From positions 355,544 to 419,543 of the forward strand of contig JANNCV010000016.1 in the NCBI GenBank assembly GCA_031386985.1: a DNA stretch of 64,000 nucleotides. Direction: 5' to 3'. The notes beneath the pieces are model-generated. The model had not been told where the DNA came from. It ran no database searches and saw nothing but the letters and a program-made list of their open reading frames with translations. This document shows, one piece after another, positions 25,933-34,018 of this stretch. The position numbers and the translations under genes were made by a program. Each line of letters begins with the position of its first letter. Within the stretch, counting starts at the first letter, position 1. Source of the stretch: JANJUB01 sp031386985. GTDB lineage: Bacteria; Armatimonadota; Fimbriimonadia; Fimbriimonadales; Fimbriimonadaceae.

Positions 25933-26577
25933 ATGGCCAAAAACGTTTATTCCGCGCTCAATCCAAGCGATTTGAAGACTCTTGCTCAGCAGGTAATCAA
26001 TCAAGTTGGAGTGAGCCCAACAGTTTGGGGTGCCACGGCAACCCAAATCTCAAATCTATCCGCCAAGAACACAACTCTTGGTACAACTGTTACCAACGCC
26101 GAAACGACGCGCGTTGCCGCTAAAACCGCTACCCAGGCGCAAACTGCGGCCGTCGCCGCTGTAGTTGCGGACCTTATGGTTATTGCTAGGCAGATTTACG
26201 CGAAGGCAGGATTGACTTCGGAACAGATTCAATCCACTGGCTTGGCCGTTCATGACGCCACTAAGTCGGTCATCACTCCTTTGCAAGTTTCGAACTTCAC
26301 GGCAACTCCTTTTGCCGATGGGCAAGTTGAGTTTGCTTGGAACCGAAACGGCAATCCTTACGGCGTTCAGTTCTTCATCGAAGCATCGGTTGATGGCGGG
26401 GCTTGGGGGCAAGTTTTTGCGACAAAACGCCGAAAAGTGAAGCTGCAAGGATTCACTCCGGGCGTACCGGCGATGTTCCGAGTGGTTTCGGCCAATCGAA
26501 ACGAGGTTTCTGCGCCGAGCTTGACGGCTTCTATTTATGAAGAAGCGGCTCCGAGCGGTTTACGCATCGCGGCGTAA
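25933..26577 (+). CDS. FN3-like protein, paralog of the gene at 41310
   Basis: A 214-residue protein; AAGGAGGG precedes ATG at 25933. The N-terminal half is helical and alanine/threonine-rich and ends in ARQIYAKAGLTSEQIQSTGL. The C-terminal half is a single FN3-like beta domain with FAWNRNGNPYGVQFFIE, VFATKRRKVKLQGFTPG and FRVVSANR. The paralog at 41310 matches in length, order and motifs. There is no signal peptide, so where it acts is unclear; a structural or appendage-related role is possible but not shown. Confidence 0.7.
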   Translation: MAKNVYSALNPSDLKTLAQQVINQVGVSPTVWGATATQISNLSAKNTTLGTTVTNAETTRVAAKTATQAQTAAVAAVVADLMVIARQIYAKAGLTSEQIQSTGLAVHDATKSVITPLQVSNFTATPFADGQVEFAWNRNGNPYGVQFFIEASVDGGAWGQVFATKRRKVKLQGFTPGVPAMFRVVSANRNEVSAPSLTASIYEEAAPSGLRIAA

Positions 26578-26612
26578 CTCTTGCTTTGATGGCTTGGCAT
26601 GGCTTTGCCCAG

Positions 26613-26650
26613 AACCCCCTCTCCTTTTGAAGGCGTGGGGGTTTTTGCTT
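26613..26650 (+). terminator. Rho-independent terminator
   Basis: AACCCCC and GGGGGTT form a stem around a 17-nt loop and are followed by TTTTTGCTTT, 35 bp after the FN3-like gene. Confidence 0.65.
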
Positions 26651-26764
26651 TCGGTTCGCTTGCACTCCCTTGGTGCCGAATGAATTCGGCGATCCTAAAA
26701 TCCCGGTAACCACATCTTGTGCTAACCTGAACTAAGATTGGCTAAAATCCGTCAAGCTGTATTG

Positions 26765-26770
26765 TAAGGT
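26765..26770 (+). promoter_or_regulatory. TAAGGT box 7 nt before the prepilin start
   Basis: TAAGGT ends 7 nt before ATG at 26778. The same bases contain AAGG, so it may instead be a ribosome binding site. Confidence 0.25.
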
Positions 26771-26777
26771 TAACATT

Positions 26778-27704
26778 ATGAAAAGGGCATTCACCCTCAT
26801 TGAACTCTTGGTGGTTATTGCAATCATCGCGATTTTGGCCGCGATTCTGTTTCCGGCTTTTGCTCAGGCGAAGGAGTCGGCGAAGAAAATCGTTGACCTC
26901 TCGAATCTCAAGCAAATCGGCACTTCCACGGTGCTTTACTTAAGCGACTGGGACGATATGTTTCCGCTGGGAATCACCTCCGCTCCGAACGATCCTTCCG
27001 GTTGGTCGTGGGGGCAATGGCACGAAATCCCATCTGACTGGGACCTTTCGATCGGCCCGGCGTACGTAGCGCGAAACCAAGGCATGTGGGCAAATGCGAT
27101 TCAGAGCTACGTTAAAAACTGGGAGATTTATGAAGGCAAGGGGGCGCCAAAAGTGACCCCTAGCTTTAGCAATGTTGGTTCCGTTCCGGGTCGCGTTAAG
27201 GCGGGTAGCACCTATACGATGAACGGCTTGCTTCAATCCTTTAGTGCAACTGGCACCGCCGCTCCAAGCAACTGCATCATGCTATGGTCAGGCAAGGGCA
27301 AACGGGTGACCGATGGCTACGCGTTTACAAACCCCTACTTGATTTGCAATAATGCCAATGCGCCCTGCGCCTATATTTCCGCGGGCGCGGGATGCACGAA
27401 TGCCAACAACGGTTTCACTTCTGACCTCGAGCGAACCATTGCCGGAGGCACCAGAGTTACGGCATGGACTTACTTGCAAGGCCAGAATTTCGTAGCAACC
27501 GATACTTCGGCCAAGTTCCGGCGAATCGGTTCACAACTCGACCCTCTACTTACCGATTACCGAACTGATCCTTGGGCGACTTATCTTGTCGGTGGGCGAC
27601 CGGAGAAGGTATGGTATGTGAACACGGGCGGCTCCTCGTGCCATCCTTATATGTTCCGGCCCGATTATGATTTCACGGGCCAAGATCCCGCGATAGCCTT
27701 ATAA
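26778..27704 (+). CDS. Prepilin-type N-terminal cleavage/H-X9-DG-like protein
   Basis: A 308-residue secreted pseudopilin-like protein. The class III leader and helix KRAFTLIELLVVIAIIAIL are textbook, with the IVDLSNLKQIGTSTVLYLSDWDD segment typical of the DUF1559-like families expanded in Planctomycetes and Armatimonadota. The C-terminal region ends in YMFRPDYDFTGQDP and is aromatic-rich. It is processed by a prepilin peptidase outside this window. A small membrane protein gene follows one base after its stop. Confidence 0.88.
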   Translation: MKRAFTLIELLVVIAIIAILAAILFPAFAQAKESAKKIVDLSNLKQIGTSTVLYLSDWDDMFPLGITSAPNDPSGWSWGQWHEIPSDWDLSIGPAYVARNQGMWANAIQSYVKNWEIYEGKGAPKVTPSFSNVGSVPGRVKAGSTYTMNGLLQSFSATGTAAPSNCIMLWSGKGKRVTDGYAFTNPYLICNNANAPCAYISAGAGCTNANNGFTSDLERTIAGGTRVTAWTYLQGQNFVATDTSAKFRRIGSQLDPLLTDYRTDPWATYLVGGRPEKVWYVNTGGSSCHPYMFRPDYDFTGQDPAIAL

Positions 27705-27705
27705 A

Positions 27706-28056
27706 ATGTTCTTCTTTCTTGATATTCCGAAATGGGTAATGGCGCTGATGGCGGCGGCTGTCGTCACAATTCTGGGCGTTATTGTTTGGTTCTTGAAGAG
27801 CAATCTCACCGTTGGCGGCGGTGCGGTTGAGTATATGGGCGAGTACGAAGCAGGTTCGGGAAAGAGCCCAAGTACAGTGAAACGAACGGAACGCAAACAA
27901 GCTCCAAAAGAAGGATTCGAACTGCAGCCCGGTCAAACTCCGCACGACACCATTATCAAGAAGAAGGCCGCCGATACGGGCACGCCTTCGGTTCCGAGCC
28001 AATCCCCGGCTCCTTCCACCAGTCCTGGCGGTCGCGGTCGAGAGGGCCGAGGCTAG
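27706..28056 (+). CDS. Small membrane-anchored protein with disordered tail
   Basis: A 116-residue protein with one N-terminal membrane helix (residues about 9-30, WVMALMAAAVVTILGVIVWF) and a Pro/Ser/Lys-rich tail ending in GGRGREGRG. It starts one base after the prepilin-like gene's stop, so the two are co-transcribed. It may be a partner of that protein. No family is recognised. Confidence 0.6.
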   Translation: MFFFLDIPKWVMALMAAAVVTILGVIVWFLKSNLTVGGGAVEYMGEYEAGSGKSPSTVKRTERKQAPKEGFELQPGQTPHDTIIKKKAADTGTPSVPSQSPAPSTSPGGRGREGRG

Positions 28057-28058
28057 TT

Positions 28059-29927
28059 TTAAGGCAGTGGAAGACCCATCGCCTGAAGCCAATCGCGGTT
28101 GTTCTTAACGCGAGCGGCGGCATCGGTTGTTAGGCTGAAAGGCCGTCCGCGCGCATCAACGATTATTCCGACCGTTCCGCCTTCAACCTTCTTGGTGATG
28201 GCTTTGCCTTTGCCTGCGCCCATATCAAAGTTCTTGGTGGGCTCGATGGTGAGATCGAGGAATACATTTCGGTCGCACGGAATCACCTTGATCGAGCCGT
28301 AGGGAACGGCCTCGTTTACTCCACTTCCGGTTATCGTTACCGCTGTTTCGCCCGGCTTGCCATTTCCTAGTGGCGAGATACAATCGCCAATCTTTACGAT
28401 GCAGTCGTATTCGAAAACGTCGCGCGCCGCCTCATAAAAGTGCTGTGACAAGACGCCCAAGTGGGGGGTCATAAAGATGGAGTCAACTGTGAGCATGGTG
28501 ATGCCCTCTGGCTGATACGCGTCCATCATCATCAAGGCCGATTGGGCGCGCTTTGGCGCGTGCGAAAGAACGCCGCCCGAGCCGATGATGATGTCAAGCA
28601 GCATCATTTTGATCAATGTGCTACCGCCGCCGGTCTGGTCAAACATTTGGCCAACGTCGCGCTGTTTTTGCATGCCCGTCAAGTTTCTCGCCAGCGATTT
28701 GTGATGCTCGAAAGCGAGCCTTAGGGCCTCTCGTGCTACGGCTTGCTCGATCAGCAGATCCTCATAGGTGTGAGGAATTGTGGTGGGCCGGATCATCTTG
28801 TTTCGCAGACGATTTCGCACTTCACTTGGGTCAATTTCAAAGGGGAGCCAGCGGGTGATGTTCTCGATGGTGGCTTCTTTGAGGACGTTACAAATCGAGT
28901 AGCTCATGCCGAGGTTGGCCGAAACCGTTCGGTTGTAGATGCGCTCGTTGGTTTCGTTGACGAATACCGAAAACACGTCGGTTGTCGCACCTCCAATATC
29001 TACACCCAGCAAGTTGATCTTCTCGTTTTCAGCATATTCCTTCAGCAACTTGCCAACCGCGTTTGGCGTTGCCATAACCTCTTGGCTTGTCCATTCGAGA
29101 AGTTTGGAGTAGCCGGGGGCCTGTTGCATAACGTGCTCTAGGAACATCTCATGAATCTCATCGCGAGCCGGGCCCAGGTTTTCACGATCTAGCGTTGGTC
29201 GGAGGTTTTCTACCGGTTTGAACGCAATCTCCGCACCCAACACCTCTTTCACTTCGGTTCGGGCGTCCACGTTTCCTGCATATATGATCGGCAACTGCAT
29301 ATCGCCAAAGCGGGGCTTCGGATCGGCACGGCGAACGACTTCCGCCATCTCGATAAGGTGCGATTTCGTTCCGCCGTCGGTTCCGCCCGACATGAGAATG
29401 ATGTCCGGCCGAAGCTGTCGTAGCCGCTCAACCTTTTGATAATCCTTGCGCCCATCATCTACAGCGAGCGTGTCCATCAGAATAGCGCCTGCACCGAGGG
29501 CGGCTCGTTCCGCCGATTCTGCCGACATCGCTTTAACCACTCCCGCCACCATCATTTGCAAACCGCCGCCCGCCGAACTGGTTGAAACGTAAAGTTCGGA
29601 GCCTTCAAGCTCGTTGGTGCGCGTGTCGGTAGTCTTGCCTTCTTTAGTCAACCTGAAAACTTGATCGTTCTTGATGAGCTTGCGCCGCCCGCTCTTAAAT
29701 CCCTCGTTCAAAACCGAGGGCGGCAAATCCTCACAAACTTCCTCAAGCTCCGTAATCGCATTCAAAACGCCAATCGTTACGTCTTCAAAGGGCCGCTCGA
29801 CGGTGGTTGGAGCCTCGCCTCGGGCAACCAAACGATACTGCCCGTTCGGATTTCGCTCGATGAGAATTGCTTTTGTGGTCGTAGAGCCACAGTCGGTGGC
29901 AACGATTCGTTGAATGTCTTGGGACAT
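28059..29927 (-). CDS. GlmL/MutL-family ATPase, mutase reactivation type
   Basis: A 622-residue ASKHA-fold ATPase of the MutL family named for glutamate mutase accessory protein GlmL. Two actin-like phosphate loops are seen: ATDCGSTTTKAIL at the N-terminus and GVDIGGATTDVFSVF near residue 320. STSSAGGGLQMMVAG and the GGTDGG motif in ILMSGGTDGG also fit. Family members reactivate adenosylcobalamin-dependent mutases, but no mutase genes are adjacent. The gene stands alone; TAATCT lies 5 nt before ATG with no ribosome site. Confidence 0.82.
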   Translation of the reverse strand: MSQDIQRIVATDCGSTTTKAILIERNPNGQYRLVARGEAPTTVERPFEDVTIGVLNAITELEEVCEDLPPSVLNEGFKSGRRKLIKNDQVFRLTKEGKTTDTRTNELEGSELYVSTSSAGGGLQMMVAGVVKAMSAESAERAALGAGAILMDTLAVDDGRKDYQKVERLRQLRPDIILMSGGTDGGTKSHLIEMAEVVRRADPKPRFGDMQLPIIYAGNVDARTEVKEVLGAEIAFKPVENLRPTLDRENLGPARDEIHEMFLEHVMQQAPGYSKLLEWTSQEVMATPNAVGKLLKEYAENEKINLLGVDIGGATTDVFSVFVNETNERIYNRTVSANLGMSYSICNVLKEATIENITRWLPFEIDPSEVRNRLRNKMIRPTTIPHTYEDLLIEQAVAREALRLAFEHHKSLARNLTGMQKQRDVGQMFDQTGGGSTLIKMMLLDIIIGSGGVLSHAPKRAQSALMMMDAYQPEGITMLTVDSIFMTPHLGVLSQHFYEAARDVFEYDCIVKIGDCISPLGNGKPGETAVTITGSGVNEAVPYGSIKVIPCDRNVFLDLTIEPTKNFDMGAGKGKAITKKVEGGTVGIIVDARGRPFSLTTDAAARVKNNRDWLQAMGLPLP

Positions 29928-29932
29928 GGGCT

Positions 29933-29938
29933 AGATTA
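29933..29938 (-). promoter_or_regulatory. TAATCT -10 box for the GlmL-like gene
   Basis: TAATCT on the minus strand lies 5 nt before ATG at 29927; no Shine-Dalgarno sequence is present. Confidence 0.3.
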
Positions 29939-29957
29939 TGACAGAACCCCCCGTGCC

Positions 29958-30254
29958 TCAACTCCACCGATCGAAACGATCAACCCACTTTACCGAAGCA
30001 AAGTACCACCACGTGCATAGCCAACCCAAGGCTAAGGAAACAACCCCAATCGTCAGTGCTGCCGGGTTTCCCGATGCATGAAGATAACGGAAGAGGAGAT
30101 AACCCAAGAACGGGCTCGTAATCATACTGAACCAACCATACGCCAAGGCAGTGCGGCGGCGCTTGATCGTGAACAGACCCACGCGAACCCACATCGGCCT
30201 AGAAACCGGTGTTAACTCGCGATAGTATTCGCCCGATTTGTCGTCGGAGTCCAT
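29958..30254 (-). CDS. Small two-helix membrane protein
   Basis: A 98-residue protein with an acidic N-terminus, a basic KRRR stretch, and two hydrophobic helices (about residues 38-57 and 65-86). The C-terminus is tryptophan-rich (WWYFASVKWVDRFDRW). TAATCT lies exactly 7 nt before ATG. It is not recognised and no operon partner is evident beyond the GlmL-like gene 31 bp downstream. Confidence 0.55.
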   Translation of the reverse strand: MDSDDKSGEYYRELTPVSRPMWVRVGLFTIKRRRTALAYGWFSMITSPFLGYLLFRYLHASGNPAALTIGVVSLALGWLCTWWYFASVKWVDRFDRWS

Positions 30255-30261
30255 GAATTTA

Positions 30262-30267
30262 AGATTA
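30262..30267 (-). promoter_or_regulatory. TAATCT -10 box, leaderless spacing
   Basis: TAATCT on the minus strand ends 7 nt before the ATG of the 98-residue membrane protein; there is no ribosome site. Confidence 0.4.
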
Positions 30268-30348
30268 GCACATTGCTAAAGGCTGGCTGCGTTGATAATG
30301 CCGCCGCAATGCCTCGCCTTAGCAACGGTCGGTACAATTGGGGCCGCA

Positions 30349-31539
30349 ATGGATTTCTCCCTTACCCAAGAGCACGCCCTTATTCGCGAGTCGGCCTATC
30401 GCTTTGGCCAAACCGAAATCGTCCCCGGAATAAGAGAGCGAGATCGGGAGGCGAATTCGGATAAGAGCATGCTCATCAAGATGGGCAAGGCCGGATTCCT
30501 CGGCGTTTGTATCCCCGCCAAATATGGCGGAATGGGAGCCGACTATATCAGCCTCGGAATCGTTTGCGAGGAGTTAGAGCGCGCTGATACGAGCGCGCGA
30601 GTTGCCATGAGCGTTCATACCGGCCTACACAGCATGACCATTATGCAATGGGGAACCGAGGAGCAAAAGGATCGCTGGCTCCCCGATCTTGCCACGGGTA
30701 AACGCTTCGCGGGCTTCGGGTTGACTGAGCCCAACGCCGGCTCCGATGCTTCCAACCTCAAAACAACCGCGCGAAGAGACGGTGATCATTACGTGATCAA
30801 TGGCCAAAAGGCGTGGATTTCCCTGGCCGATTACGCCGATCAGTTCCTTGTGATCACTCGCCTCGCCGAAACCGAAGCGAAAGCCCCCTACGCCGCGTTC
30901 ATTGTGGACCGCAACACGGTCGGATTCAGCAGCAAAGCCATCCACGGCAAGCTCGGCGTTCGGGCCGGAAACACCGGCGAAATCTTCTTCCACGATATGC
31001 GCGTTCACAAAAACTGCATGCTCGGCGAGGAGGGCGACGGCTTCAAAGTTGCGATGTCTGCCCTTGATCACGGGCGTTACACCGTTGCCAGCGGCGCCGT
31101 TGGGATCATCACCGCCTCGCTCGATGCAAGCGTGAAATATGCCAACGAGCGAACAGTAGGCGGAGAACCCATCGGACGAAAACAACTCGTGCAACAAATG
31201 ATCGCGGCGATGGTAAAAGGGCGCGAGATTGGGCAACTGCTTTATTACAAGGTGGGTTGGATGAAGAACACAGGCCAGCGCCACACCCGCGAGTGCTCGA
31301 TGGCGAAATGGGTGAATTGCGAAGCCGCCTTCGATTCCGCCAATAAAGCGATTGAGATTCACGGCGCGTACGGCTTTTGCGATGAGTTCCCGGTCGAGCG
31401 GTATTTCCGAAACAGCCGAGGCGCCATCATCTACGAAGGCACCCACGAAATCCACACGATCATGCAGGCGGAATACGAACTGGACTATCGGTCCGATAAG
31501 CCCCTCGCCAAGGTCTTGCCCACGTACCCGTTCGAGTAA
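30349..31539 (+). CDS. Acyl-CoA dehydrogenase
   Basis: FAD-dependent enzyme oxidising acyl-CoA thioesters in fatty-acid or branched-chain breakdown. It is 396 residues from ATG at 30349, the usual length. Family blocks are FAGFGLTEPNAGSDASNL (FAD contact), KAWISLADYADQF, IHGKLGVRAGNTGEIFF and the C-terminal catalytic glutamate region IIYEGTHEIHTIMQAEYELD. Chain-length preference cannot be read. The frame extends upstream to 30292, but MDFSLTQEHALIRE is the normal N-terminus. TACAAT lies 10 nt upstream. Confidence 0.93.
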   Translation: MDFSLTQEHALIRESAYRFGQTEIVPGIRERDREANSDKSMLIKMGKAGFLGVCIPAKYGGMGADYISLGIVCEELERADTSARVAMSVHTGLHSMTIMQWGTEEQKDRWLPDLATGKRFAGFGLTEPNAGSDASNLKTTARRDGDHYVINGQKAWISLADYADQFLVITRLAETEAKAPYAAFIVDRNTVGFSSKAIHGKLGVRAGNTGEIFFHDMRVHKNCMLGEEGDGFKVAMSALDHGRYTVASGAVGIITASLDASVKYANERTVGGEPIGRKQLVQQMIAAMVKGREIGQLLYYKVGWMKNTGQRHTRECSMAKWVNCEAAFDSANKAIEIHGAYGFCDEFPVERYFRNSRGAIIYEGTHEIHTIMQAEYELDYRSDKPLAKVLPTYPFE

Positions 31540-31614
31540 TGCTTCACTGCGGTATTCGCAGAAACACCAGGAGCTGATTTGCGGTAGCATTCAAGATTCA
31601 GGGTAAGGGTCAAT

Positions 31615-32934
31615 ATGCAAGATTCAAATATTTCTCGTCGTAAGTTCATTCAACGTAGTGCAACCGCCGCCGCCGGGCTGGGGCTTGGGGTTTCGGCCTT
31701 GGCTCAGGATAGCGTCTTAGGCAAAGGCAAGCGCGGTGCGAATGAAAAAGTCGTTTTCGGTCTCATTGGTTGCGGAGGCATGGGCATGGCTAATGCGAAC
31801 AACTTTATGGGGCATCCTGATGTTGAGATCGCCGCCGTATGCGATGTTGATACCGCCCGAATGCCCGGCGATGTCAAAAAGATTTCGGACAAATACGGAA
31901 GGCGTCCCGATATCTATCGCGATTATCGCCAAATGCTCGATCGCAAGGATATTGATGCCATCATCGTAGGCACGCCGGACCATTGGCACGCGCTGAATCT
32001 GATTCACGCTTGTGAGGCGGGTAAAGACGTTTATTGCGAAAAGCCCATCAGCTACAGCATCATGGAGGCAAAGGCAATGACGGCGGCGCAAGATCATTTT
32101 GGCCGCGTTGTGCAAGTAGGAACCTGGCAGCGCAGTGATCGCGAGTTCACAGATGCGATTGCTTACATCCGCGCGGGCAAGTTGGGCAAAATTGTTCACT
32201 GTCGAGCCTGGATCGCGGACGGAACGCGCATCGGAAGGCGCCCGGTTTCGAAGCCACCCTCAAGCCTGGATTACGACATGTGGATCGGCCCGGCGAAGAT
32301 GGTGCCCTATCAAGACAACCGAGTGCACTGGAACTGGCGCTGGGTTCTGAATACGGGTGGCGGCTTGACTACGGACTGGGGAGTTCATATGATGGACATC
32401 GCCTTGCTCGGAATGAGCGCCGGTCAGGATTTGGTGATGCCAAGCAAAGTAACCGCAACGGGCGGAAATTGGGCGATCTCGAATGATGACCGCGATGCTC
32501 CGGACACGATCGAGGCGCTATTGACCTTCAATGAGTTTGCGATGACCTGGTCGGTTTTGCGTGATCATCCGGGTAAGCCGGGGCACGGAACGGAGTTTGT
32601 ATCCGCCGACGGTAGAACGGTTCGAGTATGGCGCGGCGGTTGGATCATTCTTGATGCCGACGGCAAGGAAATCCCCAAAGAGCAAGCCGAACCGGTGCCG
32701 ACGAGCCACTGGCGCAACTTCTTAGATTGCGTAAAGACCCGCGAAAAGCCAAGGGCTGATCTGCATTCGGTCGCGCAGACTACGATTTGCTGCCACTTGG
32801 TCAACGCGTCGCTGTTCTCGGGTGAGACTGTGAAATGGGACAAGAATCGAATGGATGTAGTGGGGAATGCGGGCAAGAAAACCACGGCATACAACCGCGA
32901 ATATCGCGCACCTTATCAGTTGAAGATGTATTAA
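31615..32934 (+). CDS. Tat-exported Gfo/Idh/MocA oxidoreductase
   Basis: A 439-residue NAD(P)-binding oxidoreductase with a twin-arginine signal (SRRKFIQRSATAAAGLGLGVSALA). The Rossmann motif GLIGCGGMGMANANNF and the family signature GKDVYCEKPISYSIMEAK are clear, as is TPDHWHALNLIHA. Such exported members are frequent in Planctomycetes and Armatimonadota and are thought to process sugars or glycosides; the substrate is unknown. AAGGG precedes ATG. A strong terminator follows the stop. Confidence 0.9.
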   Translation: MQDSNISRRKFIQRSATAAAGLGLGVSALAQDSVLGKGKRGANEKVVFGLIGCGGMGMANANNFMGHPDVEIAAVCDVDTARMPGDVKKISDKYGRRPDIYRDYRQMLDRKDIDAIIVGTPDHWHALNLIHACEAGKDVYCEKPISYSIMEAKAMTAAQDHFGRVVQVGTWQRSDREFTDAIAYIRAGKLGKIVHCRAWIADGTRIGRRPVSKPPSSLDYDMWIGPAKMVPYQDNRVHWNWRWVLNTGGGLTTDWGVHMMDIALLGMSAGQDLVMPSKVTATGGNWAISNDDRDAPDTIEALLTFNEFAMTWSVLRDHPGKPGHGTEFVSADGRTVRVWRGGWIILDADGKEIPKEQAEPVPTSHWRNFLDCVKTREKPRADLHSVAQTTICCHLVNASLFSGETVKWDKNRMDVVGNAGKKTTAYNREYRAPYQLKMY

Positions 32935-32943
32935 GGAGCGTTT

Positions 32944-32990
32944 GACGAGGGGCGGGGGGAAGAACCACCCCCCCGCCCCTCGTCTGCTTT
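32944..32990 (+). terminator. Strong G/C hairpin terminator
   Basis: A perfect 16-bp stem (GACGAGGGGCGGGGGG at 32944-32959 with its complement at 32969-32984), a 9-nt loop, and a TGCTTTCT tail directly after the oxidoreductase stop. Confidence 0.75.
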
Positions 32991-33041
32991 CTGAAAATCC
33001 GAACCTCCGAATACCCGAGTATCCCGCTCAGACTCCTAGGG

Positions 33042-33047
33042 TAAGAT
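33042..33047 (+). promoter_or_regulatory. TAAGAT -10 box, leaderless spacing
   Basis: TAAGAT ends exactly 7 nt before ATG at 33055; no ribosome binding site is present. Confidence 0.4.
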
Positions 33048-33054
33048 CGCTTCA

Positions 33055-33513
33055 ATGATCGTGCTCCCCCTTGCTTTCCTCCTCACCCAAGCCGACGCTG
33101 ATCTTGACAAAGCTGTTCTTCAGCTTTACAGCGTTATCTCCGGCCCCGCTGAGCAGAAGCGGGATTGGGTTGCTTTTCGGGCTATGTTCGCCGAGGGGGC
33201 GCAAATGCGGGTGATTGGCAAGAGTCGGGTTGTGATGATGACGCCGGAGGACTATGTCACTCGTTCTGGGCCCTTTCTTGAGAAGAATGGGTTCTTTGAG
33301 AAGGAAGTGAGCCGCAAGAGTTGGATTTATGGGCCGATGGCCCAGGTTTGGTCTACCTATGAATCGCGCAAGACTCTCGCGGATGAAAAGCCCTTTGCGC
33401 GGGGGATCAATACGCTGACTTTGGCGAAGACCGAGGCAGGCTGGAAGATTCTTTCGATTTCTTGGACGGATGAGGGGACGGCGGGGCCGATACCGAAGGA
33501 CTTCGGGGGATAG
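33055..33513 (+). CDS. NTF2/SnoaL-like fold protein
   Basis: A 152-residue protein with a short hydrophobic N-terminus that may be a signal peptide, then LDKAVLQLYSVISG, DWVAFRAMFAEGAQMRV and a strand-rich end with NTLTLAKTEAGWKILSISWTDE. This is the common layout of SnoaL/DUF4440-type NTF2-like proteins. The ligand is unknown. It may be co-transcribed with the pilin-like gene that starts right after its stop. Confidence 0.65.
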   Translation: MIVLPLAFLLTQADADLDKAVLQLYSVISGPAEQKRDWVAFRAMFAEGAQMRVIGKSRVVMMTPEDYVTRSGPFLEKNGFFEKEVSRKSWIYGPMAQVWSTYESRKTLADEKPFARGINTLTLAKTEAGWKILSISWTDEGTAGPIPKDFGG

Positions 33514-33514
33514 G

Positions 33515-34018
33515 TTGGAAAGCAAACGTTCAGGCGGAACATGGACGATCTTTTGGGGCGTGGTTGCTTGCGTAGTTGTATGGGTCGTGTTTGCTCCGAT
33601 GTATGCGGGCCATAGGCCCGCTTCTCCTAACACTGTTTGCCTTTCTCACCTGAAACAAATCGGCACGGCGGGGCAGCTCTACCTTAGCGATAACGAGGAC
33701 CGTCAACCTCTAGAGAACTGGGTGGATTCAACACTTGACTACAGCAAGAACAGTGACGTCTACAGTTGCCCACTAGTCCAAACCGAGCCCAAGCTTTATG
33801 GTTACGCGATGAACTCCCAGGTTGTCGGAGTTGACTCCACAAAGGTTGTGGATCCATCAAAGACGATTGTACATTTCGACACTGACGCCATCTACCGAAA
33901 CGTCGTTGCGAATCTCGCGGCGATGTCTTACTCCCGGCACAAGAATTATTGCACCGTCGTTCGGATGGACTCTAGCGCTAAACGCATTCGGGACCCGTCT
34001 CTTCCCGCTCAGCCCTAG
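33515..34018 (+). CDS. Membrane-anchored H-X9-DG-like protein, paralog of 2195
   Basis: A 167-residue protein from a TTG start two bases after the preceding stop. An N-terminal membrane helix (WTIFWGVVACVVVWVVFAPM) replaces the prepilin leader. It then aligns along its length with the protein at 2195: CLSHLKQIGTAGQLYLSDNED, LENWVDSTLDYSKN, YSCPLVQTEPKLYGYAMNSQVVGVD, and a basic serine-rich end. Its stop overlaps the stop of the convergent S10 peptidase gene. Function unknown. Confidence 0.6.
   Translation: MESKRSGGTWTIFWGVVACVVVWVVFAPMYAGHRPASPNTVCLSHLKQIGTAGQLYLSDNEDRQPLENWVDSTLDYSKNSDVYSCPLVQTEPKLYGYAMNSQVVGVDSTKVVDPSKTIVHFDTDAIYRNVVANLAAMSYSRHKNYCTVVRMDSSAKRIRDPSLPAQP

Noticed and set aside
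30625..31590. 321-codon open frame antisense to the acyl-CoA dehydrogenase
   Set aside because: Shadow of a clear enzyme gene, with no motif or ribosome site of its own.
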